From the NCBI GenBank assembly GCA_016793725.1, contig JAEUJP010000937.1:1-32704 (forward strand): a stretch of 32,704 nt of DNA, given 5' to 3'. This document shows, in pieces, positions 1 through 7,632 of the stretch (its first letter is position 1; each line of letters starts with the position of its first letter). The notes below the pieces were generated by a model. That model saw nothing but the letters and a program-made list of their open reading frames with translations. It was not told the DNA's origin and ran no database searches. The DNA is from Myxococcaceae bacterium (GTDB lineage Bacteria; Myxococcota; Myxococcia; Myxococcales; Myxococcaceae). A program made the position numbers and the translations under genes.

Positions 1-665
1 TGCCGCGACAGCGTCATCGCCACCAGCAGCGGGCCGATGGCGAGCGCGAGCAGCACGGCCCCGCCCCAGTCGACCTTCGGCGCGACGGTCTGTGGGCGAA
101 GCAGCGGCGGCATGCGCGTGATGATGAAGAACAGGGCGAGCGCGCCGACCGGCAGGTTGATGAAGAACACCCAGTGCCAGCCGAGGTGGTGCGTGATGAA
201 CCCGCCGAGCAGCGGGCCGACGAGCGACGAGAGCCCGAAGACGCCGCCGAAGATGCCGCTGTACTTGCCGCGCTCGGCGGGCGCGAACATGTCGGCGACC
301 ACGGCGAACGCGGTGGTGAACAGCGCGGCCGAGCCGGCGCCCTGCAGGCCGCGGGCGGCGATGAGCTGGCCGGTGGTCTGCGAGAGGCCGCACAAGACCG
401 AGGCGACGAGGAACAGCGCGATGCCGCCGATGACGACCTTCTTGCGGCCGTAGAGGTCAGACAGCTTGCCCCAGACCGGCACGAGCAGGGTCGAGGCGAG
501 CATGTACGCCGTCGTGATCCACACGTAGAGCGACGGAGGAATCTGCAGCTTCTCGACGATGGTCGGCGCGGCGGTCGCGACCACGGTCTGGTCGAGGGCA
601 GCGAGCAGCAGGCCCAGGAGCGTGCCCACGAAGGTGAAGACTTTCTGCGAGCGCGTGAGCTCCAT
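1..665 (-). CDS. MFS drug exporter, DHA2 (EmrB/QacA-like) family, C-terminus cut by window edge
   Basis: An inner-membrane proton-driven multidrug efflux protein by family. About 221 codons are present, beginning MELTRSQKVFTFVGTLLG; the rest lies left of base 1. Family marks include a first helix with LLAALDQTVVATA, the A-loop motif GKLSDLYGRKKV, the antiporter motif C (VGPLLGGFI) and WHWVFFINLPVG just after it. These are typical of 14-helix DHA2 exporters, of which about half is visible. The ATG at 665 is the first start in this frame and lies 35 bp from the divergent PilZ gene. Substrate cannot be predicted. Confidence 0.9.
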   Translation of the reverse strand, partial: MELTRSQKVFTFVGTLLGLLLAALDQTVVATAAPTIVEKLQIPPSLYVWITTAYMLASTLLVPVWGKLSDLYGRKKVVIGGIALFLVASVLCGLSQTTGQLIAARGLQGAGSAALFTTAFAVVADMFAPAERGKYSGIFGGVFGLSSLVGPLLGGFITHHLGWHWVFFINLPVGALALFFIITRMPPLLRPQTVAPKVDWGGAVLLALAIGPLLVAMTLSR

Positions 666-700
666 GACCGCGGCCCGTTCTGTAGTAGAGACCCACGCCC

Positions 701-1258
701 ATGGCCAACGCTCCGAAGAAGACGGGTGCCCGACCGCCGCCTCCGCTCGACAAGGGCCACGGCGGTGACGAGCACCGGCAGTTTCCGCGAGCGAAGATGG
801 CCGTGCCGTTTCGCCTGTGGATGGGTGAGGGCCAAGACCGGCGGTTTTCGGCCTCGCTCACCAGCGTGAACATCTCGGTGAGCGGCGCGTTTCTCGAGTC
901 GACGTTCTTCTTGCCCGTCGGCAAGAAGCTCTCGTGCAGCTTCGAGCTCGACCCCGAAGAAGACCCGGTGCTCGCCGAGGGTGAGATCGTGCGGCAAGAG
1001 CAGCCGAACTCGCGCGGCGAGGGCCGCAGCGGCTTCGCCCTGCGCTTCACCGAGTTCTTCTCGCAGAGCGAAGTGACGCTCGCCAAGCTGTTCCTCGGTG
1101 AGAAGCTGCGCGACTTCGCCGAGGGCTACCTCTCGAGCAAGCGCGCCCGCTCGCTCAACAACGAGCTCGACCGCTGCGTCGACGCCCTCGCCGCGTGGGA
1201 GCTCAAGAAGGTCACGAGCCCCGGCGACGCGTGGGACCTTCACGCCGCCCAGAAGTGA
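701..1258 (+). CDS. PilZ domain protein
   Basis: A 185-residue cytoplasmic protein with an N-terminal PilZ domain, the usual c-di-GMP-binding module. The RxxxR motif is R26-QFP-R30 and the (D/N)xSxxG motif is N57-I-S59-VS-G62, both intact, so c-di-GMP binding is plausible. Residues 1-22 are Pro/Lys/Gly-rich. About 65 residues after the beta-barrel are helical and charged (LGEKLRDFAEGYL...). The stop overlaps the GTG start of the next gene (GTGA at 1255-1258), so the two are likely translationally coupled. It starts 35 bp from the divergent MFS gene. Output is unknown; stand-alone PilZ proteins in myxobacteria often act on motility or development (family knowledge). Confidence 0.85.
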   Translation: MANAPKKTGARPPPPLDKGHGGDEHRQFPRAKMAVPFRLWMGEGQDRRFSASLTSVNISVSGAFLESTFFLPVGKKLSCSFELDPEEDPVLAEGEIVRQEQPNSRGEGRSGFALRFTEFFSQSEVTLAKLFLGEKLRDFAEGYLSSKRARSLNNELDRCVDALAAWELKKVTSPGDAWDLHAAQK

Positions 1259-1968
1259 GCCCCGGCGAGCGCGAGGGGCGGGCACAGGTCGTCGAGGCAC
1301 CGGCCGGCTCGGGCGCCCAGAAACCGCACGAGCGGCTGCCGCAGCTCGTCGCGCTCGCAGCGGGCGAGCGCAACCTTCAAGCGCAGAGCCGGCTCACCAC
1401 CGACATCGTCGAGACGCTCATCGCCATGCGCGCGCCCGGCGACGAGGCGGCCGAGGCCCGCGTGCTCATCGCCCACCTCGACGCAAAAGAGCTGCGCCAC
1501 CTCGTCGACGAGAAGGGCCGGCGCGCGCACACCGAGGCCGTCGCCACGCTGCTGTCGCTCGGCTTCCCCCATGCGCTGCAGGTGAGCCCCGAAGACCTCG
1601 ACACGTACCGCGGCACCGACACGCTCGGCGGCGCGATGCTGTACCGCATGCGCCTGCGCCGCGCCGCGGGCTGGCTCACGCTGGCGACGTACGCGGCGAC
1701 GGTGGGCGGTTGGCTCGCGATGGGCCAGCCGGGCGGCCTGTTCTGGGTGTCGGGCACCGCGGCGCTCGGCGCCATCGGCGGCGGCATGCTGCTCGGCTCG
1801 AAGCCCCACGAAGACGTAGGGCTGCCCAGCGCGGCAATCTTCTTGAGCGGCGCGGGCGCGCTGGTCGGCTGCACCAGCTGGTTTCCGCTGCTCGGTACGA
1901 CGGCGCTCGCCTTCGTCGCGAGCGCGGTAGCGCGCCGAGGCTCGGCGAACCCGGCCGACGGCGACTGA
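1255..1968 (+). CDS. Hypothetical membrane protein coupled to the PilZ gene
   Basis: I do not recognise a family. The GTG at 1255 overlaps the PilZ stop by 4 bases, giving 237 residues (SPGEREGRAQVVEAP...). The N-terminal half is soluble and helical (HERLPQLVALAAGERNLQAQ, then EARVLIAHLDAKELRHLVDE). From about residue 143 there are four hydrophobic segments: LTLATYAATVGGWLAMG, GLFWVSGTAALGAIGGGMLLG, AAIFLSGAGALVGCTSW and LLGTTALAFVASAVA. It looks like an inner-membrane protein with a cytoplasmic N-terminus, and its coupling to the PilZ gene suggests a shared pathway. Its TGA (1966-1968) abuts the stop of the convergent gene at 1969. Confidence 0.75.
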   Translation: MSPGEREGRAQVVEAPAGSGAQKPHERLPQLVALAAGERNLQAQSRLTTDIVETLIAMRAPGDEAAEARVLIAHLDAKELRHLVDEKGRRAHTEAVATLLSLGFPHALQVSPEDLDTYRGTDTLGGAMLYRMRLRRAAGWLTLATYAATVGGWLAMGQPGGLFWVSGTAALGAIGGGMLLGSKPHEDVGLPSAAIFLSGAGALVGCTSWFPLLGTTALAFVASAVARRGSANPADGD

Positions 1969-2364
1969 TTACTTCTTCGCGGCTTCGGCGGCCTTCGGGG
2001 CCTTGCCCTTCTTGATTTCGGCGCCTTCGAAGAGCGCCTTGAAGTCGGCCACCTCGGGCTGCTTCTTCGCCTTGAGCACCTCGTTCACGGCCTTGAACAG
2101 CTTGCTGCGCACCTTGCGCGGCTGCGACTTGCCGGCGACGGCGGCCTCGACCTGGTGCAGCGAGATGCCGCGACCGGCGGTCGGCTTGGCGAGGTTGAGC
2201 TCGGCGTACTTCTTGTCTTTGTTCTCGGCCGAGCGGCGCTTGGCGACGCGGGCGTTGAGCAGCTTGCGGCCATCGTTGCCCCAACGCTCGCGGCTGTTGC
2301 TGACGCCGACGAGGTCTTCGGCCTTGATGCCCTTGCTGTCGATGAAGGTCTTGAACGTTCCCAT
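1969..2364 (-). CDS. Small basic hypothetical protein
   Basis: A 131-residue Lys/Arg-rich protein of unrecognised family. It begins MGTFKTFIDSKGIKAEDLVG, then SRERWGNDGRKLLNARVAKRRSAENKDKKYAEL, and ends in a Lys/Ala tail (GKAPKAAEAAKK). The middle part (ISLHQVEAAVAGKSQPRKVRSKLFKAVNEVL) looks like a compact helical domain, perhaps nucleic-acid associated, but no motif proves it. It is divergent from rpsN with an 85-bp gap and convergent with the gene on its other side, with no space between the two stop codons. Codon use is typical of the window. Confidence 0.75.
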   Translation of the reverse strand: MGTFKTFIDSKGIKAEDLVGVSNSRERWGNDGRKLLNARVAKRRSAENKDKKYAELNLAKPTAGRGISLHQVEAAVAGKSQPRKVRSKLFKAVNEVLKAKKQPEVADFKALFEGAEIKKGKAPKAAEAAKK

Positions 2365-2449
2365 GGGGGTGGCCCTCTACGCTGATCCACGGGCTCAAGG
2401 CAACCAGACTTGATCCATCAGCAGGGGCCGTGTAAGAGGCCTCCCCCCT

Positions 2450-2755
2450 ATGGCGAAGATTTCGAAGGTGAACAAGAACGAGCTGCGAAAGGCCCTGGTG
2501 ACGAAGTACGCCACCCGCCGCCGCGAGCTCAAGGCCATCATCAAGAACCCGGCGACGTCGGTCGACGACCGGGTGGCCGCTCAGGTGAAGCTCGGCAAGC
2601 TCCCGAAAGACTCGAACCCCATTCGCGTCGTGCAGCGCTGCATGGTGACGGGCCGCCCGCGCGGCAACCTCCGTTACTTCCAGCTGTGCCGCATCACGTT
2701 CCGCGAGAAGGCGCTCAAGGGCGAGCTCACGGGCGTCGTGAAGTCGAGCTGGTAA
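2450..2755 (+). CDS. rpsN: 30S ribosomal protein S14, zinc-independent type
   Basis: A 101-residue S14 of the small-subunit head. The family signature is plain: [20 protein letters not shown] followed by [20 protein letters not shown], ending in the conserved KSSW. The length and lack of paired CxxC knuckles mark it as the long, zinc-free (C-minus) form. It lies outside the spc ribosomal operon and forms a two-gene unit with rpmB, 13 bp downstream. Such relocated pairs in other bacteria are often the Zn-independent set under Zur control (family knowledge). I saw no convincing Zur-box dyad in the 85-bp upstream gap. A weak AAGAGG lies about 12 bases before the ATG. Confidence 0.95.
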   Translation: MAKISKVNKNELRKALVTKYATRRRELKAIIKNPATSVDDRVAAQVKLGKLPKDSNPIRVVQRCMVTGRPRGNLRYFQLCRITFREKALKGELTGVVKSSW

Positions 2756-2768
2756 GGAAAGAACGAAC

Positions 2769-3002
2769 ATGTCCCGCGTCTGCCAAGTCACTGGAAAGCG
2801 TCCGCTGGTCGGCAACAACGTCAGCCACGCCAACAACAAGTCGAAGACCCGCAGCAAGCCGAACCTGCAGTACCACCGCTTCTTCGTGCCCACGATGAAG
2901 CGATGGATCCGCATTCGTGTCTCTGCCCACGGCCTGCGCATCATCAACCGCCGCGGCATCGACGCCGTCGCGGCCGAGCTGCGCGCCAACGGCGAGCTGT
3001 AG
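2769..3002 (+). CDS. rpmB: 50S ribosomal protein L28
   Basis: A 77-residue L28, full length for the E. coli-type family. It opens with [22 protein letters not shown], and the C-terminal half carries [18 protein letters not shown], both diagnostic. The zinc-ribbon cysteines of the C-plus form are missing (only one Cys). A strong ribosome-binding site, AAGGA, sits in the 13-bp gap after rpsN, so the two are surely co-transcribed. The usual third partner rpmG (L33) is not present; the next gene converges from the other strand with only 6 bp between stops. Confidence 0.95.
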   Translation: MSRVCQVTGKRPLVGNNVSHANNKSKTRSKPNLQYHRFFVPTMKRWIRIRVSAHGLRIINRRGIDAVAAELRANGEL

Positions 3003-3008
3003 AACTTC

Positions 3009-4259
3009 TCAGGTCAGCCGGGGGAAGACCTCCGGCCTGACCATGAACGTCGCGTCGGGGAGCTTCGCCCCCTTCCACGCGAGGCACCGCTTCATCACGA
3101 AGTCGAACAGCAGCGGGTCGTGCTGGTCGATCTCGTTGAGCAGCTCCCGCTGCTCCGGCGTGATGAAGCCCTCGGCCTCGACCTTTCGCGTCTGCATCAG
3201 CACGTTGATTGCGGGCAGCGGGTAGTCAGACCCGTTCACCATGCGCGCGCGCAAGGCCTCGCTCGACAGCACGTCGCGCAGCGGCCGACCCACCCGGTTC
3301 ACGATGGTCAGCGCCGAGACCTCACCCCACAGCCTGCCCTGCCACTGCGGCTCGGTCATCAACCGCGCGAAGAGGTCGAAGTTGTCGGTGAACGGCCCGC
3401 CTGCGCCCTGGTCCAGGTCGGGGTTCTGGCCGAGGGAGGCACAGTGCGCGACGACGACGGTGACGCCGCGCTCGAGGGGCCGGCGCAGCTTCAGCGGGTT
3501 GCCGAGCCGCTGCCGCTCTTCGGCGTGCACGGCCTTCTCTTCGCCCGCGTGCGAGATGAGCGGCACCTTCAGCCGCGCCATCGCGTCGTAGAACGCGTCG
3601 CACCGCGGCGAGGCCGGGTCGATGTTCATCGCGTTCGGCAGCCACTTCACGGCCACGCAGCCGCCTTCGACCGCCTGCTCGAGCGCCTCGACGGCGTCGG
3701 CGCGGTACGGGTGCACGCTCGCGCACGGCACGAAGTAGTCGGGGTGCCGCTTCGCGAGCGCCTGCACGTACGCGTTCGGGGTGTGAAACTCGCTCTCGTC
3801 GGGCTGAGGCCTGCCGGCGTCGTCGTGCAGCTCGTCGAACGCGAAGATGAGCGCGCGGCCGTGCGGCGTCTGCCGCGCCAGGTAGCCCGCGAGCTGGTCG
3901 ACGTACTGTACGTCGCACTGCTCGAGGTCGGTGATGCCCGCCGCCTGCTCGTAGACCGTGAACTTGAGGTACTCGAGCGGGCTCGCGACTGACGTGAGGC
4001 GCTTGCCGACGTAGCAGCCGGTGCCGCCCGCGCCCGTGCCGAGCATGTGCACGTGGGTGTCGAGCACGCGCTTCGGGTCGAGGCCCGCCCAGGCTTCGTC
4101 GATGAGCTTCTGGGCGGAGGGCGAGAGTGGGCCGCTCGGCTTGCTGGCGCGCGCGAGGCGCGAATGCCCGAGGCGCAGCGACGAGAACAGCGTCACGCCG
4201 CCGACGATGAAGATGAGCCTTCGGCGGGTGATGAGCTTCGGCATCGAGTGCTTGCGCAC
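3009..4259 (-). CDS. Amidohydrolase family protein (PF04909) with Tat-type signal
   Basis: A TIM-barrel metal-dependent hydrolase of the amidohydrolase-2 group, 416 residues from a GTG at 4259; an ATG at 4244 (MPKLITRRR) would drop five residues. Residues 11-34 (TRRRLIFIVGGVTLFSSLRL) form a twin-arginine-like signal, so export as a folded, metal-loaded enzyme is likely. Metal and active-site residues are visible: HxH at H69/H71 (LDTHVHMLG), a Lys in VAVKWLPN, His in LISHAGEE, His in VVVAHCASLG and the terminal Asp345 in NGSDYPLP. The substrate is unknown; the family includes decarboxylases and lactonases. It is divergent from the ATP-grasp gene with about 32 bp between starts. Confidence 0.85.
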   Translation of the reverse strand: MRKHSMPKLITRRRLIFIVGGVTLFSSLRLGHSRLARASKPSGPLSPSAQKLIDEAWAGLDPKRVLDTHVHMLGTGAGGTGCYVGKRLTSVASPLEYLKFTVYEQAAGITDLEQCDVQYVDQLAGYLARQTPHGRALIFAFDELHDDAGRPQPDESEFHTPNAYVQALAKRHPDYFVPCASVHPYRADAVEALEQAVEGGCVAVKWLPNAMNIDPASPRCDAFYDAMARLKVPLISHAGEEKAVHAEERQRLGNPLKLRRPLERGVTVVVAHCASLGQNPDLDQGAGGPFTDNFDLFARLMTEPQWQGRLWGEVSALTIVNRVGRPLRDVLSSEALRARMVNGSDYPLPAINVLMQTRKVEAEGFITPEQRELLNEIDQHDPLLFDFVMKRCLAWKGAKLPDATFMVRPEVFPRLT

Positions 4260-4291
4260 GATGCCACGGAAACCGTTTGCTGTGGCCCGGC

Positions 4292-5122
4292 ATGGAGCCC
4301 ATCACCCTCGTCACCGACGCCCGCCCGTTCGCCGCCGACGTTCAGGCCGAGCTGAAGCCGCTGTTCGAGGCGTTTTCGGCGCGGGGCGTGACGGTGCAGA
4401 CCCGCGCGTGGGACGACCCGACCGTCGACTGGGCCGCGGCCGGGCTCTCGGTGCTGCGCACGCCGTGGAACTACCACCGCCACGTGCGCGAGTTCGTGGC
4501 CTGGGCGAAGCGGGTGCCGCGGCTGCTCAACCCCGCTTCGGTCGTCGAGTGGAACGCGACGAAGACGTACCTGCGCGAGCTGGGCGCGCGCGGGGTGCCG
4601 GTGACCGAGACCGAGTGGCTGACCGGTGAGGTTCAGCTCGACGAGGTGCTCGAGCGGCGCGGCTGGGCGGAAGCCGTGCTGAAGCCGTCGGTGTCGGCGG
4701 GCTCGTTTCGCACGAAGCGGTTTCGGCGGGGTTCGGCGCCTCAGGCGCTGCTGACCGAAATCTTGCGCGAGTGCACCGCAATGCTGCAGCCGTACCTGGC
4801 GTCGGTCGAGACGAGCGGCGAGCGCAGCCTGGTGTTCTTCGGCGGTGAGCTGTCGCATGCCGTGAAGCGGCACCCGCCGCTGCAGACGGGGCTTCATGGC
4901 GGCACGCCGGTCTCGGCTGCCTCCGACGAACTCGAGGTCGCGAGGGCCGCGCTGGCGACGCAGCCTGAGCTGCTCTACGCGCGCGTCGATGTGGCGCGCG
5001 ATGCCGGCGGCGGGGTTCGGCTGATGGAGCTCGAGCTCATCGAGCCGTCGCTTTTTCTCGAGACGGCCGCGGGCTCGGCCGACCGGTTCGTCGAGGCCGT
5101 GCTGAAACGCGCTGGCGCTTGA
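4292..5122 (+). CDS. ATP-grasp protein, DcsG/RimK-like
   Basis: A 276-residue ATP-grasp ligase-like enzyme, which would join a carboxylate to an amine or thiol via an acyl-phosphate. ATG 4292 (MEPITLVTDARPFAAD) is preferred to a TTG at 4277. Recognisable parts are VLRTPWNYHRHVREF near the N-terminus, LLNPASVVEWNATKTYLREL, the ATP-binding lysine region AVLKPSVSAGSF, GERSLVFFGGELSHAVKR, and the Mg-binding end LYARVDV then LMELELIEPSLFLE. This layout matches the family of the D-cycloserine enzyme DcsG. No other biosynthetic gene is near, apart from the divergent amidohydrolase, so the substrate is unknown. Confidence 0.8.
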   Translation: MEPITLVTDARPFAADVQAELKPLFEAFSARGVTVQTRAWDDPTVDWAAAGLSVLRTPWNYHRHVREFVAWAKRVPRLLNPASVVEWNATKTYLRELGARGVPVTETEWLTGEVQLDEVLERRGWAEAVLKPSVSAGSFRTKRFRRGSAPQALLTEILRECTAMLQPYLASVETSGERSLVFFGGELSHAVKRHPPLQTGLHGGTPVSAASDELEVARAALATQPELLYARVDVARDAGGGVRLMELELIEPSLFLETAAGSADRFVEAVLKRAGA

Positions 5123-5359
5123 GGCGTGGCCTCCGGCCTGCTGCGAGGGTCGACCTTCTCGGACGATCTCGAGTTGCGGCGCGCGCTCGCGGCCTGATGC
5201 GCTGTGGCGGCTCGTCGCGCCGGCGCACTGGCCAGCGTAGAGACGGCGGCGTTCTGCCTCGCCAGTCGCCAGCACGACTGCGCATCGTTCGCGGAGCATC
5301 GCGCCTCCGGCGCGGAAACGGGAGCGCTGCGACCCGAAGTGGCGACGCCACGGACTTTT
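5123..5359. other. Non-coding stretch downstream of the ATP-grasp gene
   Basis: No credible gene. Reading frames here are short, lack family motifs and do not follow the codon pattern of neighbours. Small inverted repeats are present: ACTGGC (5227-5232) with GCCAGT (5261-5266), and the hairpin GTGGCGACGCCAC at 5338-5350. The stretch leads into the large palindrome at 5360. Confidence 0.5.
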
Positions 5360-5465
5360 GTACAGTCTTCGCGGGTCCGACCTTCGTTTGTGGACGACGG
5401 ACAGTCGTCCGCCCGGACAACAGTCCGTCGACCGGAACCGAGGGTCGGGGCGGCGAAGACTGTAC
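5360..5465. repeat. ~106-bp imperfect palindrome between convergent genes
   Basis: Two arms of about 52 bp (5360-5411 and 5414-5465) are inverted copies, agreeing at roughly 42 of 52 positions by hand alignment, with only two bases between them. The outer 12-13 bp are perfect: GTACAGTCTTCGC at 5360-5372 and GCGAAGACTGTAC at 5453-5465. Alternative inner hairpins exist: GGACGAC (5392-5398) with GTCGTCC (5404-5410), and CGGAC (5414-5418) with GTCCG (5423-5427) around an AACA loop. Seven T follow at 5473-5479. It could act as a plus-strand terminator for the ATP-grasp gene, extrude as a cruciform, or be a short mobile (MITE/REP-like) element. Confidence 0.75.
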
Positions 5466-5479
5466 GAGTGTCTTTTTTT
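5360..5479 (+). terminator. Possible long-hairpin terminator
   Basis: The palindrome's RNA would fold into a long stem, followed eight bases later by a T7 run (5473-5479) on the plus strand. This is the only U-tract hairpin between the convergent genes ending at 5122 and 5487. The distance from the upstream stop (237 bp) and the large size are unlike ordinary terminators, so the role is an inference. The minus strand has no T-run after the stem. Confidence 0.4.
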
Positions 5480-5486
5480 CGACGAG

Positions 5487-5804
5487 CTACTCGGCGCGAG
5501 CGCCCTGCGCGTCGAGCTGCGCGCGCACGGCGGCCTCGGCGTTCACCCAGTCTTGAAAGGGCGAGCCGTTCTGGAAGTTGCGGTGCGTGGCGAGCCGGTA
5601 GGCCTCGCGGCGAACGAGCTCGGTGAGCTCGGCGCGGGTCACGAGACGCGGGGTCGCGGCCTCAGCCGTCGCAGCGACGGGCGTCGTGGCGAGCACCTGG
5701 GCTCCGGCGGCGACGGCGCGGGCCGGCTTCGCCTTCTTCGCAGTGGGGCGGCGAGCGGGCTGCTTCGGGGTCTTCGTCGTCTTCGTGGTCTTCGGTCGAG
5801 TCAT
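5487..5804 (-). CDS. DUF2934 domain protein
   Basis: A 105-residue protein. Residues 1-50 are a basic, low-complexity tail rich in Lys/Thr/Pro/Ala (TKTTKTPKQPARRPTAKKAK). Residues 56-98 match DUF2934 (PF11154): TRAELTELVRREAYRLATHR, then the F-Q-D-W-V-N-A-E-A box at the end of the domain. The family is of unknown function and is often found in proteobacteria as small basic proteins. The histone-like tail hints at nucleic-acid association, which is inference. It starts 125 bp downstream of the lipoprotein gene on the same strand, with a hairpin between them, so it is probably transcribed on its own. Confidence 0.75.
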   Translation of the reverse strand: MTRPKTTKTTKTPKQPARRPTAKKAKPARAVAAGAQVLATTPVAATAEAATPRLVTRAELTELVRREAYRLATHRNFQNGSPFQDWVNAEAAVRAQLDAQGARAE

Positions 5805-5866
5805 GGGGGGCCCGCATCAATCATGCGCAGGGGCTTCGAGTCAAAGCGATGCCCGGAAAACACCGA

Positions 5867-5901
5867 CGCCGCGGCCCGCTCGTGAAAGCGGTGCCGCGGC
5901 G
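5867..5901 (-). terminator. Strong hairpin downstream of the Cys-rich lipoprotein gene
   Basis: CGCCGCGGC (5867-5875) pairs with GCCGCGGCG (5893-5901), and CCGCT (5876-5880) with AGCGG (5887-5891), giving a 14-bp GC-rich stem with one bulged base and a 6-base loop. On the minus strand it is followed by TCGGTGTTTTCC, a short T-run. It lies 29 bp after the stop at 5930 and before DUF2934, a reasonable intrinsic terminator for the lipoprotein gene. Confidence 0.55.
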
Positions 5902-5929
5902 CGCGGAGCTCAGAACCTCGAACGCTCGT

Positions 5930-7039
5930 TTACGGAGGGCAGATGCCGACGTTCTGCGGCAGCGCTGGCGTCGTCACCGAGCAGGCCCCCGCGCCGCAGT
6001 TCGGCATACCGCCGTCGAGGTTGCACATCTTGAAGCACTGGTTGCTCACGCACAGGTTGCCTTTCGCGCAGGCGAAAGGGTTCGTCATGGACGGGCATGC
6101 AGCACCCGCCATCAGAGTGCCGCCGTCGAGGCAAACCGCGCCGTTGGCGCCGCCCGAGGGGAAGCACTGCGAATCAGGGTTCGCGCAGTTCTGAGCGTTG
6201 ATGCTGCACTCGTTCACTTCGCCGACGCAGATCGGCCACAGGTCGGGCGTCGGCCCTGAGACCTGGCCCGCGAGCCCCTGGCAAATCTGGCCCGCGCCGC
6301 AGCTCGCCGCGTTGCCGAGCTCGCAGAACTTGCGACAGGTCGGAGCGGGCGCGCCCTGCTGGCCGATGCAGATGAGGCCGACACCGCATTGCGTCTCCAT
6401 CATGCAGGTCTGACCGTCGATGAACGTGCCCGCGTCGACGCACTGGCGCGTCGGGCCAGCGCCCGAGTTGAAGTAGGTGCACTTCTGGCCTGCCACCGGG
6501 CAGTCTTGGTTGAACGGGTCGCAGCCCAGCCGGCACTTGCCCGCGAGGCTCGAGCCGCTGATCAGCACGCACACCCGGCCGGCAGGGCAGTTCGGGTTCG
6601 TCTGCAGGTTGCAGTCAGGGTCCGCGCCGCTGCCACCCGCCATGCCGCCGCTGCCGCCCGCCGTCGCCGTACCGCCCCCCGTCGCGCCCGCACCACCCGC
6701 GCGCCCACCACCCGTCGCGCCCGCGCCGCCCGCGTTCGCCGTGCCGCCGCCGGTCGCCGCCGTGCCGCCGCCCGTCGCTGCGCTGCCGCCGCCCGTCGCC
6801 GCGCTGCCGCCGCCCGTCGCGCCGCCCATCACGCAGACCTTGCTCGCCGAGCACGTCTGACCCGTCGGGCACGCCACGCACGAGACCCCGTTCGTGCCGC
6901 ACGCCTCGGGCACGTTGCCCGAGACGCACGTACCCGTGCCGTCGATGCACCCGTTGGGACACTTGTTGCCACCTGCACACTGCGTCAGCACCACCGCCGC
7001 GCCAGCGACCGCGGCCACCAGAAGAACTCTTCGGAGCAT
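5930..7039 (-). CDS. Cys-rich lipoprotein with Gly/Ala/Thr linker
   Basis: A 369-residue secreted lipoprotein. The signal MLRRVLLVAAVAGAAVVLTQC ends in a lipobox (LTQC). A first Cys-rich segment (about residues 22-70: CPNGCIDGTGTC, CVACPTGQTCSASKVC) is followed by a linker of about 70 residues made of TGGGSAA/TGGGTAA repeats. The C-terminal part has many short Cys motifs (CPAGRVC, CGVGLICIG, CGAGQICQG), probably disulfide-bonded modules at the cell surface. This architecture is common in myxobacterial surface proteins of unknown function. ATG 7039 is supported by GAGGAAAAACAAAC just upstream, a leader shared with the gene at 20848. Probably monocistronic. Confidence 0.85.
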   Translation of the reverse strand: MLRRVLLVAAVAGAAVVLTQCAGGNKCPNGCIDGTGTCVSGNVPEACGTNGVSCVACPTGQTCSASKVCVMGGATGGGSAATGGGSAATGGGTAATGGGTANAGGAGATGGGRAGGAGATGGGTATAGGSGGMAGGSGADPDCNLQTNPNCPAGRVCVLISGSSLAGKCRLGCDPFNQDCPVAGQKCTYFNSGAGPTRQCVDAGTFIDGQTCMMETQCGVGLICIGQQGAPAPTCRKFCELGNAASCGAGQICQGLAGQVSGPTPDLWPICVGEVNECSINAQNCANPDSQCFPSGGANGAVCLDGGTLMAGAACPSMTNPFACAKGNLCVSNQCFKMCNLDGGMPNCGAGACSVTTPALPQNVGICPP

Positions 7040-7128
7040 GTTTGTTTTTCCTCGAACCGTTTGAACCGAACTGCCCGGCCTGTGCCGCGCCGAATACACC
7101 CTCGCTGCGCGCACGTCGAGCAATCGCG

Positions 7129-7608
7129 TCAGTCGAAACCCGCCGGCGCCGCCAACACCGCTGCCAGATTCCTGGCAGTGAGCCAGCGCTCCGCCGCGCC
7201 CGCCGCGAGCACGTCGCGCGGCGCGCACCACAGCTGCAGCATGTCTTCCCACTCGCCCAGCACCGCGCACGGGCACGCCTCGGGCTGCAGCCGGCACAGG
7301 TCGTTCAGGTTGTGCACGAGGCCCTCGACGCCCAGCACCTCCCACTTCTCGACCGAGCCGTCGTGCAGCCGCACGTCGAGCCGCGTGGCGCCGGGCTCGA
7401 GCCCCACTCGCACGTCGAGCAGGCGAAGGCCCGCGAGCTCCATCGCGTGGATCAGCGGCGAGAACACCTCGTCGGGCGTCACGTCGAGCGCCACCGACAA
7501 GCCGCCGCGCAGCCGCCCCGCGTCGCAGAGCTTCAGCAGCGTGCGCGGCTTCTTCTTCGCGGCCCGCCCCTTCAGCTGACCCAGCGCTTTGAGGCGCGTC
7601 TCGAGCAC
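7129..7608 (-). CDS. Hypothetical protein
   Basis: A 159-residue soluble protein I cannot assign. It starts at GTG 7608 (LETRLKALGQLKGRAAKKKPRTLLKL). The centre, VTPDEVFSPLIHAMELAGLRLLDVRVGLEPGATRLDVRLHDGSVEKWEV, looks like a compact alpha/beta domain, and the C-terminal half includes CRLQPEACPCAVLGEWEDMLQLWC with four cysteines. No signal peptide or membrane segment is seen. It is divergent from the DUF2378 gene (24 bp between starts) and 89 bp upstream of the Cys-rich lipoprotein gene. Confidence 0.7.
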   Translation of the reverse strand: MLETRLKALGQLKGRAAKKKPRTLLKLCDAGRLRGGLSVALDVTPDEVFSPLIHAMELAGLRLLDVRVGLEPGATRLDVRLHDGSVEKWEVLGVEGLVHNLNDLCRLQPEACPCAVLGEWEDMLQLWCAPRDVLAAGAAERWLTARNLAAVLAAPAGFD

Positions 7609-7632
7609 GCCGCCGTGCTTATCATCGGCCGC

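Noticed and set aside
1676..2989. A 437-codon minus-strand frame over rpsN and rpmB
   Set aside because: It covers two certain ribosomal genes on the other strand and has no recognisable domain.
5119..5885. Several 120-175 residue frames in the 5.1-5.9 kb region
   Set aside because: They cross the palindrome, which makes similar peptides (TTVRRP) appear on both strands. No domain, no start signal and atypical codon use.
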